From Bryobacteraceae bacterium (lineage in GTDB: Bacteria; Acidobacteriota; Terriglobia; Bryobacterales; Bryobacteraceae): a DNA stretch of 12,491 nucleotides. The notes under the pieces were generated by a model. It was not told the origin of the DNA. It made no database searches and was given only the letters and a program-made list of their open reading frames with translations. Position numbers and translations under genes: made by a program. Below are positions 1 through 6,331 of the stretch, in pieces (the stretch's first letter is position 1; the number at the start of each line of letters is the position of its first letter). The stretch is from assembly GCA_030044325.1 (NCBI GenBank), contig JASHWA010000456.1:1-12491 (forward strand), written 5' to 3'.

Positions 1-1618
1 CCGGCTCCGAGTGCGGGTCCGAATCGCGCGCGATGAAAATATTCTTGAGCCAGGCGGGATCGGGGTTCGGGAAATCCTCGCGGAAATGTGCGCCGCGGCT
101 TTCCGTGCGCAGCAGCGCGCAGCGGGCGAGCATGGTTCCCACGGCGATCAGATTCGACAAATCGAGCGCGGCGTTCCACGCGGGGAGGCTGTCGACGCGC
201 ACGGTTTCGGCGCGCTCGGCGAGCGCCGATAATTTTTCGAGTGCTGATCGGAGCCCTGTTCCGCTCCGCACTACGCCCGCGTTTTCCCACATCACGTTTT
301 CCAATTCTTTGCGCAGCGCGAAGGGACTTTCGCCTTGGACGCGAGACGGCGGGCTCCAGCCGTCCAGGTTGGGCCGCGCCTTGGGCGCTGGCTGTTCCAG
401 CACGTAATGCGCCATGGCGTCGCCCGCGCGGCCTCCGAACACAATCGAATCGGCCACGCCGTTGCCTCCCAGGCGATTGGCGCCGTGGACGCCGCCGGCG
501 TCTTCCCCTGCGGCGAACAATCCTTCGAGGCTGGTGCGGCAATCGACGTCGATGCGCAGGCCGCCCATCTGGTAATGCGCGCTGGGCGACACCTCCACGC
601 GATCGTGCAGCAAATCGAAACCGTGATCGGCGCAGCGCTCGACCATCCCCGGAAAATTTTCGATGAGAAATTTTTCGCCGAGGTGCGACGCGTCGAGATA
701 AACGCCGTTCGAGGGACTTCCGCGCCCCGCGGCGATCTCGAAAAAACTGGAACGCGAGACCACGTCGCGCGTGGCGCGCTCCAGGCGTTCGGGATCGTAG
801 GCTTGCATGAATCGTTCGCCCAAGCCATTGTAGAGCCGCGCGCCGGCACCTCTCAAACCCTCTTCGAGCAACCCTCCCGTGGCGATCGAATCGCCCACCA
901 GAAGCCCGGTGGGATGGAACTGGAGCATTTCCATATCGACGAACTCGGCTCCGGCGCGCCAGGCCATCGCCATTCCGTCGCCGGATTTTTCAAGCGACGG
1001 TGAGGAGATGCGATACATGGTCGCGCCGCCGCCGGTCGCGATCAGGGTAGCTTTGGCGCGGGCGGCGATCAGCCGTCCGGTCCGAATTTCGGCGACGAGC
1101 GCGCCGCCGATCCGGCCGCCGGCTTCGAGCAATGCGAGCGCGCGGCACTCCTGAAGCACGCGAATACCGGTTTCGAGAATCGAGTCGCGCAGGTTGGACA
1201 TAATTTCGATTCCGGTGAGATCGCCGCGATGCACGGTGCGGTCGAAGGATTGTCCCGCGAACGGTTTCTGATGAATGGTGCCATCGGGATTGCGGTCGAA
1301 CAGGCAGCCGGCTTTGTTTTCGAGCTCGACGATGCGGCGCGGAGCTTGTTCCACCAGCTTCCAGGCGAGCTCCTGGTGATTGATCCAGGCGCCGCCTTTG
1401 ATGGTGTCGAGAAAATGGCGCTCGAAGGAATCGCTGGGATGGAGCACCGCGTTGTATCCGCCCTGCACCATGCGAGTGCAGCCGCTCTGCCCGAGCAGCC
1501 CTTTGACGGCGATGGTGATGCGCAGCTGGGGCGAGATGTCGAGCGCGTGCAGCGCGGCGAGCAATCCCGCGCCGCCCGCGCCGAGAATCAGAATGTCCGA
1601 TTCGATTTCGTCGATCAT
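1..1618 (-). CDS. sdhA: Succinate dehydrogenase/fumarate reductase flavoprotein subunit, C-terminus cut by window edge
   Basis: FAD-binding catalytic subunit that interconverts succinate and fumarate on the cytoplasmic face of the membrane. 539 codons are visible; family members are about 570-600 residues, so only a short C-terminal tail is missing. The dinucleotide-binding GAGGAG is at residues 13-18, the HPTG loop carries His235, and TRD (Arg284), HYQMGG (His348) and GANRLGGNAV (Arg382) match the substrate-binding and proton-shuttle residues of E. coli FrdA (His232, Arg287, His355, Arg390). The C-terminal helical domain (AWNAALDLSNL, ESRGAHFREDFP) is also typical. Unusual: where the covalent-FAD His of the SHTVAAQGG motif should be, the protein reads GCTRMVQGG with Cys47 (codon TGC at 1480-1478), so the FAD is probably not covalently bound through His. 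The start ATG overlaps the sdhD stop by 4 nt and has no clear ribosome site, so it is probably translationally coupled. Family assignment is firm; the physiological direction (oxidation or fumarate reduction) is open. Confidence 0.95.
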   Translation of the reverse strand, partial: MIDEIESDILILGAGGAGLLAALHALDISPQLRITIAVKGLLGQSGCTRMVQGGYNAVLHPSDSFERHFLDTIKGGAWINHQELAWKLVEQAPRRIVELENKAGCLFDRNPDGTIHQKPFAGQSFDRTVHRGDLTGIEIMSNLRDSILETGIRVLQECRALALLEAGGRIGGALVAEIRTGRLIAARAKATLIATGGGATMYRISSPSLEKSGDGMAMAWRAGAEFVDMEMLQFHPTGLLVGDSIATGGLLEEGLRGAGARLYNGLGERFMQAYDPERLERATRDVVSRSSFFEIAAGRGSPSNGVYLDASHLGEKFLIENFPGMVERCADHGFDLLHDRVEVSPSAHYQMGGLRIDVDCRTSLEGLFAAGEDAGGVHGANRLGGNGVADSIVFGGRAGDAMAHYVLEQPAPKARPNLDGWSPPSRVQGESPFALRKELENVMWENAGVVRSGTGLRSALEKLSALAERAETVRVDSLPAWNAALDLSNLIAVGTMLARCALLRTESRGAHFREDFPNPDPAWLKNIFIARDSDPHSEP

Positions 1619-1959
1619 TTGAGATTCGCGAAGGCGGCGACGCCCCACCAGGCCCACACCGCTCCGACGGCGCACAGGATCGCCGTGACGAAGCGGGCGC
1701 CGCGCCGGCCGATGCGGCTGTAATCCATCACGATGTTGCGCGCGCCGCTCAGCCCGTGCACGAGAGCGATCAGCAGAAACGCGATATCGATGGCCTGCCA
1801 CGCCGGATTCATAATGCGCGCGCGAATGGCGTCATAGGTCAGATCGCCGCGCCGCAGATTTTCGGAAACGAAGTGTTCCACCCAGAAGTGGGCGATCAAG
1901 AGAATGACGAGCAGTGCGCCGGTGATTCGTTGCACGCACCAAACGATCGCGGGAATCAT
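1615..1959 (-). CDS. sdhD: Succinate dehydrogenase cytochrome b/membrane anchor subunit D
   Basis: A 114-residue integral membrane protein of the Sdh_cyt family that anchors the flavoprotein/iron-sulfur dimer and helps bind quinone and heme b. Three hydrophobic segments lie near residues 12-30, 55-76 and 89-108. The QRITG motif (10-14) at the start of the first helix is the family signature. His24 in the first helix and His68 in VHGLSGARN in the second are the likely heme ligands (inference from family pattern). The ATG at 1959 was chosen because the upstream in-frame extension only shadows sdhC, and it overlaps the sdhC stop by 4 nt (ATGA). Its own stop overlaps the sdhA start in the same way. 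Which of the two anchors is called C or D is by order only. Confidence 0.85.
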   Translation of the reverse strand: MIPAIVWCVQRITGALLVILLIAHFWVEHFVSENLRRGDLTYDAIRARIMNPAWQAIDIAFLLIALVHGLSGARNIVMDYSRIGRRGARFVTAILCAVGAVWAWWGVAAFANLK

Positions 1960-2330
1960 CGGCCGAGCACCGAAGAGAGGAACAGCGGGATGGCGCCAGC
2001 CAGGAAGATCAGCGCGCCCGCGCCGAGCGACCACGCGAACAGCCGGCGCTGGGCCGCGTGTTTCGCGCCCAGATCGATCAGCGTGATGCGCAGTCCGTTC
2101 AGCGCGTGCAGGATCACCACTGCGAGCAGCGCGATTTCGAGCAATTTGAAGAGCGGCGAGCGAAATCCGGCGACCGCGCGATCGAACGCTGCAGGTCCGC
2201 CGCGCAGGGCGTAGATGGTGCGCACGTGGAGAAAAAGATAGACGAGCAGGAGCAGTCCGGTGGCTCGCTGGATCAGGTGCGCGAGCATTCCGCTGAACGG
2301 GCCGGCATACTTGCGGAGCAGAAGCTTCAT
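1956..2330 (-). CDS. sdhC: Succinate dehydrogenase cytochrome b/membrane anchor subunit C
   Basis: A 124-residue, three-helix membrane anchor of the Sdh_cyt family, paralogous to the next gene. The QRATG signature is at residues 21-25, followed by a strongly hydrophobic helix ending in FLHV (His35); the second helix carries LHALNGLR (His75), and the third spans about 98-120. Two anchors with one Sdh_cyt domain each fit a four-subunit complex, in which the two subunits hold heme b and the quinone site between them (family knowledge). The start is the ATG at 2330, since longer in-frame readings run into sdhB, and it overlaps the sdhB stop by 4 nt. No good Shine-Dalgarno sequence sits at normal spacing, so expression probably depends on coupling to sdhB. 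Confidence 0.88.
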   Translation of the reverse strand: MKLLLRKYAGPFSGMLAHLIQRATGLLLLVYLFLHVRTIYALRGGPAAFDRAVAGFRSPLFKLLEIALLAVVILHALNGLRITLIDLGAKHAAQRRLFAWSLGAGALIFLAGAIPLFLSSVLGR

Positions 2331-3007
2331 GAAACGAGCAGGGTCCTTTTGAATCGGCCGATGGTTTCGGTGAGGTCGATTTTTTTGGGGCAGAGGGCGG
2401 TGCAGTTGAATTGCGTGTGACAGCGCCAGACGCCGGACCATTCGTCATTCAGAATTTTGAGGCGCTGCTGGCGCGCGCTGTCGCGCGGATCGTGAACGCG
2501 GAGAAAAGCGCGATTGATCGCGGCCGGGCCGAGATAATCGGCGTGCGAGGCTTTGACGCCGCACGCGGCGTAGCAGATGCCGCAGGTGATGCAATCGCGT
2601 TTACGCGAAATATCCGGGTCGGGCAGAATGATGGCGAGTGTATCCGACGGCGAGCCGCGAAGCGCGGGACGGATTCGCTTCCATTGTTCAAAAAACGGCT
2701 CGAGCGAAACGACCAGGTCGTGAATCACGGGAAAATTGGGAAGCGGGGCGAGCGTGACGACGGGTGAATCGAGCGCGGAAATCCGCGTCTTGCACGCCAG
2801 GCGCGGGACGCGATTGATGGACATCGCGCAGGTGCCGCACATTCCCACGCGGCAGGCGCAGCGGAAGGCGAGCGAGGAATCCTGTTCGGCCTGGATGCGA
2901 AACAGCGCGTCGAGCACGGTCATCCGTTCGGCGGATGTGACGTGATACGAGCGAACATATGAATGGCCGGGGGAAGAGCGCCTGATCTGGACCTGGTAAC
3001 TGTTCAT
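2327..3007 (-). CDS. sdhB: Succinate dehydrogenase/fumarate reductase iron-sulfur subunit
   Basis: A 226-residue electron-transfer subunit that carries electrons from FAD to quinone through three Fe-S clusters. The N-terminal ferredoxin-like domain has Cys52, Cys57, Cys60 and Cys72 (CRVGMCGTC, then LAC) for the [2Fe-2S] cluster, with Cys at the third position where some enzymes have Asp. The C-terminal domain has CITCGICYAAC (Cys139, 142, 145, 149) and CHTQFNCTALCPK (Cys196, 202, 206) for the [4Fe-4S] and [3Fe-4S] clusters. The usual Pro after the fourth Cys of the first group is Gly150. Length is close to the usual 230-250. The ATG at 3007 overlaps the permease stop by 4 nt; a GGAG lies 12 nt upstream, rather far for a ribosome site. 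The upstream in-frame extension is a shadow of the permease gene. The first sdh gene in this operon is B, an uncommon order. Confidence 0.95.
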   Translation of the reverse strand: MNSYQVQIRRSSPGHSYVRSYHVTSAERMTVLDALFRIQAEQDSSLAFRCACRVGMCGTCAMSINRVPRLACKTRISALDSPVVTLAPLPNFPVIHDLVVSLEPFFEQWKRIRPALRGSPSDTLAIILPDPDISRKRDCITCGICYAACGVKASHADYLGPAAINRAFLRVHDPRDSARQQRLKILNDEWSGVWRCHTQFNCTALCPKKIDLTETIGRFKRTLLVS

Positions 3008-4317
3008 GATTTGCGGCGTCTCCACAGATAATACATCGGCACGCCCGCGGCCATGATGGCGAGCCCGATGAGCGAAGGGCGCGGACGCTCGATCAGGGTG
3101 TTGAGCATGAACGCGGCTCCGCAAACGATGAAGGCGATGGTGGTGAAGGGGTAGCCCCACATGCGGTAGGGACGCGCGAGACCCGGCTGCGCGCGACGCA
3201 GTTGGATGACGCCCGCGACGGTAGCGACGTTGAGCATCCACACGCCGAAAATGCGGTAATCGATCAGGCTTTCAAACGATCCGGTGAGGATCAGCACGGC
3301 GCTCCAGGCGGCCTGCATGAGAATCGAAAACCACGGCGTGCGGAATTTGGGATGAACCAAGGCGAAGCGGGCGAAAAAGAGGTCGTCGCGCGCCTGGGCG
3401 AAATACACGCGCGGCTGCGTCAACAGGCGCCCGTTGAGCGACCCGAGGATCGAAAGAAGAATGGTGATGGAAACCAGCGCGGCGCCGCTTCGCCCCAGCG
3501 TTCGTTCGGCGGCGGCCGCGCCTACTCGATCGGCGCGCGCGATTTCGGGGATCGTCAGGACACGCAGGTACGCCCAATTCACCGTGACGTAGATCAAGAT
3601 CGCCGCGGCCATTCCGATCACCAGCGCGCGCAGCAGCGTTTTTTGCGGATTCCGGATTTCGCCCGCGACGAAGCTGACGGCGGACCATCCGTCGTAGGCT
3701 TGCAGGCAGGCGATCATCGCGACTCCGAAAGATGCCGCGGTGATGGGACCGAAGGCCGGAGTGGCGGCGACGTGTTTGGCGAAAAACGCGCTCGCGACCA
3801 GGACGGTCAGACCGGCGATTTTGGCGACGGTGCAGGTGTTTTGCACGGCTGCTCCGGCGCGAATGCCGCGATAGTTAACCATAGTCAGGGCGGCCATCAC
3901 GGCGAGGGCGACCAGTTTCGCCTGCCACGCGCCGAGTGCGACGAAATACGAGCAGTAGATGGCGAAGCTGACGGCGAGATACGCGATTCCGGCGGACTGG
4001 CTGATGAGAAAATGCGTCCAGCCGCACAGAAATCCGGCGAGCGGTCCCCACGCGATGCGCAGATAGACGTATTGCCCGCCGGTGGCCGGAATCATCGCGC
4101 CGAGCTCGGCGAAGGCGAGCGCGCCGAAAAAGGAGAGCGCGCCGGTGAAGGCCCACGCGGTGAGAATCCAGCCGGGGGAGCCGGCCGAGCGCGCGATCAG
4201 GTTGGGAACGAGAAAAATTCCCGCGCCGATGACGATTCCGAGCACGATCGAAGTCGAATCGAACAACCCCAGCGCGCGCGGAAGATCGGATTCGGAGGGC
4301 GGGTGCGGATCGCTCAA
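3004..4317 (-). CDS. APC-superfamily amino acid permease
   Basis: A cytoplasmic-membrane transporter of the amino acid-polyamine-organocation superfamily, about 437 residues, with roughly 12 hydrophobic segments. The first helix contains GIVIGAGIF (GAGIF at about 31-35), the unwound substrate-binding motif of the family, and is followed by the conserved FAELGAMIPATGGQYVY stretch at the second and third helices. The best family resemblance is to LAT-type/YfnA-like permeases. The substrate cannot be read from the sequence. Start choice: TTG at 4317, 8 nt after the FKBP stop, with no strong ribosome site. A CTG at 4329 would instead give a 4-nt CTGA overlap with the FKBP stop, matching the downstream junctions, so the true start is uncertain. 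The longer in-frame reading to 4482 is rejected because it lies inside the FKBP gene. Its stop overlaps sdhB by 4 nt, placing a permease inside the sdh transcription unit. Confidence 0.9.
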   Translation of the reverse strand: MSDPHPPSESDLPRALGLFDSTSIVLGIVIGAGIFLVPNLIARSAGSPGWILTAWAFTGALSFFGALAFAELGAMIPATGGQYVYLRIAWGPLAGFLCGWTHFLISQSAGIAYLAVSFAIYCSYFVALGAWQAKLVALAVMAALTMVNYRGIRAGAAVQNTCTVAKIAGLTVLVASAFFAKHVAATPAFGPITAASFGVAMIACLQAYDGWSAVSFVAGEIRNPQKTLLRALVIGMAAAILIYVTVNWAYLRVLTIPEIARADRVGAAAAERTLGRSGAALVSITILLSILGSLNGRLLTQPRVYFAQARDDLFFARFALVHPKFRTPWFSILMQAAWSAVLILTGSFESLIDYRIFGVWMLNVATVAGVIQLRRAQPGLARPYRMWGYPFTTIAFIVCGAAFMLNTLIERPRPSLIGLAIMAAGVPMYYLWRRRKS

Positions 4318-4325
4318 TTTTGACT

Positions 4326-4760
4326 TCAGTGAGCGATGGAGAGCAGCTCGACTTCGAAAATCAGCGTGGCGTTGGGAGGAATGGCGGGAGGAGATCCCTG
4401 TTCGCCGTAGGCGAGATTGGCGGGGCAGGTGAGCTTGGATTTGCCGCCGGTCTTCATCCGCTGCACGCCTTCGGTCCAGCACGGAATCACGCGATTCAGC
4501 GGAAACTGCGCCGGCTGGTTGCGCTTATAAGAGCTGTCGAACTCGGTTCCATCGAGCAGGGTGCCGCGATAGTTCACGGTGACGAGGTCGCTCGCCTTGG
4601 GCGATTCGCCGGCGCCGGGGGTGAGTTCGCGATACACCATCCCGCTTGCGGTTTTCACGGCGCCGGGCTCGGCCGCGGCCTTGTCGAGCGCTTCGGCGGC
4701 GGGATCGTGGGAAGAGCACCCCAGGAGCGCTAGCGACGCAAATAAAGGTAGAAAACGCAT
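4326..4760 (-). CDS. FKBP-type peptidyl-prolyl cis-trans isomerase, lipoprotein
   Basis: A 144-residue predicted lipoprotein that catalyses cis-trans isomerisation of X-Pro bonds in proteins outside the cytoplasmic membrane. A short signal peptide ends in a lipobox (SLALLGC, Cys15), followed by a linker to about residue 40 and one FKBP domain (about 43-143). Residues that line the FKBP12 active site are conserved: Tyr64 (VNYRG), Phe74-Asp75 (EFDSS), Phe86, Val91-Ile92 and Trp95 (VIPCW), Tyr118 (LAYGE) and Phe135. The ATG at 4760 is chosen because it begins the signal peptide; in-frame extension upstream crosses the divergent FKBP gene. No Shine-Dalgarno sequence is visible, but a TACCCT hexamer lies 6 nt before the ATG. 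It is the first gene of the apparent operon leading through the permease to sdhBCDA. Confidence 0.93.
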   Translation of the reverse strand: MRFLPLFASLALLGCSSHDPAAEALDKAAAEPGAVKTASGMVYRELTPGAGESPKASDLVTVNYRGTLLDGTEFDSSYKRNQPAQFPLNRVIPCWTEGVQRMKTGGKSKLTCPANLAYGEQGSPPAIPPNATLIFEVELLSIAH

Positions 4761-4766
4761 GTGTTC

Positions 4767-4772
4767 AGGGTA
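4767..4772 (-). promoter_or_regulatory. Candidate -10 element of FKBP-permease-sdh operon
   Basis: TACCCT on the minus strand, ending 6 nt before the ATG at 4760. It fits the TANNNT pattern of leaderless promoters. No convincing -35 hexamer is seen. Transcription would start at about the ATG itself. This is inferred from spacing and from the same layout at three other genes in the window. Confidence 0.4.
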
Positions 4773-4821
4773 ACAGAGGTTGTTCGCGAAGCTCGGGGGG
4801 ATTGCGGAGGAGGGTGTGAGA

Positions 4822-4852
4822 GCGGGAAGAACCCGCGCCATTGCTGGCGCGG
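4822..4852. other. Overlapping alternative hairpins in divergent FKBP spacer
   Basis: Two inverted repeats share bases. GCGGG (4822-4826) pairs with CCCGC (4832-4836) across a 5-nt loop, and CCGCGCCA (4833-4840) pairs with TGGCGCGG (4845-4852) across a TTGC loop. The second is a perfect 8-bp, very GC-rich stem. They cannot form together. The location between two divergent promoters suggests a protein site or a repeated extragenic element rather than a terminator; no U-tract follows. Confidence 0.5.
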
Positions 4853-4878
4853 CTCGCGGAGGAGGTCGCGGCTCTTGA

Positions 4879-4884
4879 TACAAT
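4879..4884 (+). promoter_or_regulatory. Candidate -10 element of second FKBP gene
   Basis: TACAAT matches the sigma-70 -10 consensus at 5 of 6 positions and ends 6 nt before the ATG at 4891. The expected start of transcription therefore coincides with the start codon. There is no purine-rich ribosome site between them. No clear -35 box is seen in the GC-rich DNA upstream. Confidence 0.5.
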
Positions 4885-4890
4885 TTGCGA

Positions 4891-5337
4891 ATGCGACTTT
4901 TGGGCGTGTTCACCATCGCGGCGCTCGCGGCCTGCGCGCAGCCGAAGATTCCCGATTCGATTCCGCACGTGGACGGGAAAATCACCACGCAGTATTGCAT
5001 GCGATACATCGATATTCAGCCGGGCACCGGAAAGGTCGCCGAAGCCGGGATGATGTTCACGGTGCATTACACCGGCTGGCTGTATGACGGGAGCGAATTC
5101 GATTCCTCGCGCGAGCGCGGGCAGCCGATCACGTTCGAGCAGGGCAAGCGCAAAGTGATTCCGGGCTGGGATGCGGGGTTCGAGGGGATGCGCGTGGGCG
5201 GGAAACGCCGCTTTTTGATTCCCTATCAGCTCGCCTATGGCGAAAAAGGGCGTGGCAAGATTCCGCCCAAGGCGGACCTGATTTTCGACGTCGAATTGAT
5301 CGACGTCCAGCCTCCGCCGGCCGAACCCGGAAAGTGA
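4891..5337 (+). CDS. FKBP-type peptidyl-prolyl cis-trans isomerase, lipoprotein (second copy)
   Basis: A 148-residue predicted lipoprotein prolyl isomerase, paralogous to the divergent neighbour. The signal peptide ends in the lipobox TIAALAAC (Cys15). The FKBP domain runs from about residue 38 to 138 with the active-site residues conserved: Tyr60 (VHYTG), Phe70-Asp71 (EFDSS), Phe82, Val89-Ile90 and Trp93 (VIPGW), Tyr116 (LAYGE) and Phe132. A Pro-rich tail (residues 141-147) ends the protein. ATG at 4891 is preferred over a TTG two codons earlier because it starts the signal peptide directly and a good -10-like hexamer sits 6 nt before it. The two FKBP genes differ in the Q-rich/basic surface loops (for example KRNQPAQF against ERGQPITF), so this is not a recent duplication. 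It ends only 4 bp from the convergent aldo/keto reductase stop. Confidence 0.93.
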   Translation: MRLLGVFTIAALAACAQPKIPDSIPHVDGKITTQYCMRYIDIQPGTGKVAEAGMMFTVHYTGWLYDGSEFDSSRERGQPITFEQGKRKVIPGWDAGFEGMRVGGKRRFLIPYQLAYGEKGRGKIPPKADLIFDVELIDVQPPPAEPGK

Positions 5338-5341
5338 GGGG

Positions 5342-6316
5342 CTAGCGCTCGACCGCTTGCGCCATCGCCGGCGGGTAACGATCCCCTTCAGTCATCGACG
5401 CGATGCGGCCCAATTCGGCCATGTCGCCGTCGGTCAGCCGGACGCTCACGGCTGCGAGATTTTCGTCGAGATATTTCCGGCGCCTGGTGCCGGGGATCGG
5501 AACGGCGTCCGGCGCGACGGCGAGAATCCATGCGAGCGCGACCTGCGCCGGTGTTGCGCCGTGCCGGCCGGCGACCTGCTTCACGATGGCGACCAGTTTC
5601 TGGTTCGCGGCCATGTGTTGGTCGTTGAAGCGCGGGAGATTGCGGCGGAAGTCGCCGGCGACGAACTCCGCGCTCGATTGGAGCGCGCCGGTCAGATAGC
5701 CGCGCCCCAGCGGGCTGAATGGCACCAGTCCCACGCCGAGCTCGCGCATCGCCGGCAGCACCGATTCCTCGATTCCGCGCTCCCATAGCGAATATTCGCT
5801 CTGCACGGCCGTGATCGGGTGAATTTTGTGCGCGCGGCGCAGCGTTTCCGGGCCCACTTCGGACAGGCCAATGTAGCGAATCTTGCCGGCTTCGACCAGC
5901 TCTTTCATCGCGCCCACGGTTTCCTCGATGGGAACCGCGGGATCTCTGCGATGCAGATAATACAGGTCGATCACTTCGACGTTCAGCCGGCGCAGCGATC
6001 CCTCCACAGATTTTTTCGCGTTGGCCGGAGATCCATCCATCTTGAGCGATCCGGCGCCGATCACGATTCCGAACTTGGTCGCCAGGATCACGCCGTCGCG
6101 CCGCCCGCGGATCGCTCTGCCGACCAGTTCTTCATTGGTGTAGGGCCCGTACGCCTCCGCCGTATCGAGCAGCGTCACGCCCAGATCGAGCGCGCGATGG
6201 ATGGTCGCGATCGATTCGGCTTCGTCTCCGCGCTCTCCGTAGCCATGCGACATGCTCATGCAGCCGAGCCCGATTCCGGCCACCGAGAGACCTTGCGTTC
6301 CGAGCTTTCGCGTCAT
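5342..6316 (-). CDS. Aldo/keto reductase
   Basis: A 324-residue cytosolic NAD(P)H-dependent oxidoreductase with a TIM-barrel fold that reduces carbonyl compounds to alcohols; the physiological substrate is not evident. The catalytic tetrad is complete: Asp51 and Tyr56 (DTAEAYG), Lys81 (ATKFG) and His122 (YYLHRRD). The cofactor-binding C-terminal part has PFSPLGRGYLTG and VPIPGTRR with the conserved basic residues. The sequence looks most like the AKR13/YakC-type group. Start: ATG at 6316 with GGAG (6325-6328 on the minus strand) 8 nt upstream; a TTG one codon earlier is less likely. It follows the other aldo/keto reductase gene by 15 nt and is probably co-transcribed with it. Its stop is 4 bp from the convergent FKBP stop, leaving no room for a separate terminator. 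Confidence 0.94.
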   Translation of the reverse strand: MTRKLGTQGLSVAGIGLGCMSMSHGYGERGDEAESIATIHRALDLGVTLLDTAEAYGPYTNEELVGRAIRGRRDGVILATKFGIVIGAGSLKMDGSPANAKKSVEGSLRRLNVEVIDLYYLHRRDPAVPIEETVGAMKELVEAGKIRYIGLSEVGPETLRRAHKIHPITAVQSEYSLWERGIEESVLPAMRELGVGLVPFSPLGRGYLTGALQSSAEFVAGDFRRNLPRFNDQHMAANQKLVAIVKQVAGRHGATPAQVALAWILAVAPDAVPIPGTRRRKYLDENLAAVSVRLTDGDMAELGRIASMTEGDRYPPAMAQAVER

Positions 6317-6331
6317 CAATACCGCTCCATT

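Noticed and set aside
1..1618. L-aspartate oxidase (NadB) instead of SdhA
   Set aside because: NadB also lacks the flavin-linking His, but here the gene lies directly behind iron-sulfur and two cytochrome b subunits, and the C-terminal domain matches SdhA/FrdA.
3202..4323. 373-residue plus-strand open frame opposite the permease
   Set aside because: Very low-complexity, charged Gly/Arg/Asp/Glu composition, the mirror image of a membrane protein coding strand.
4326..5337. Recent tandem duplication of FKBP genes
   Set aside because: Both encode one FKBP domain with the same active site, but linkers, loops and signal peptides differ widely and orientation is divergent.
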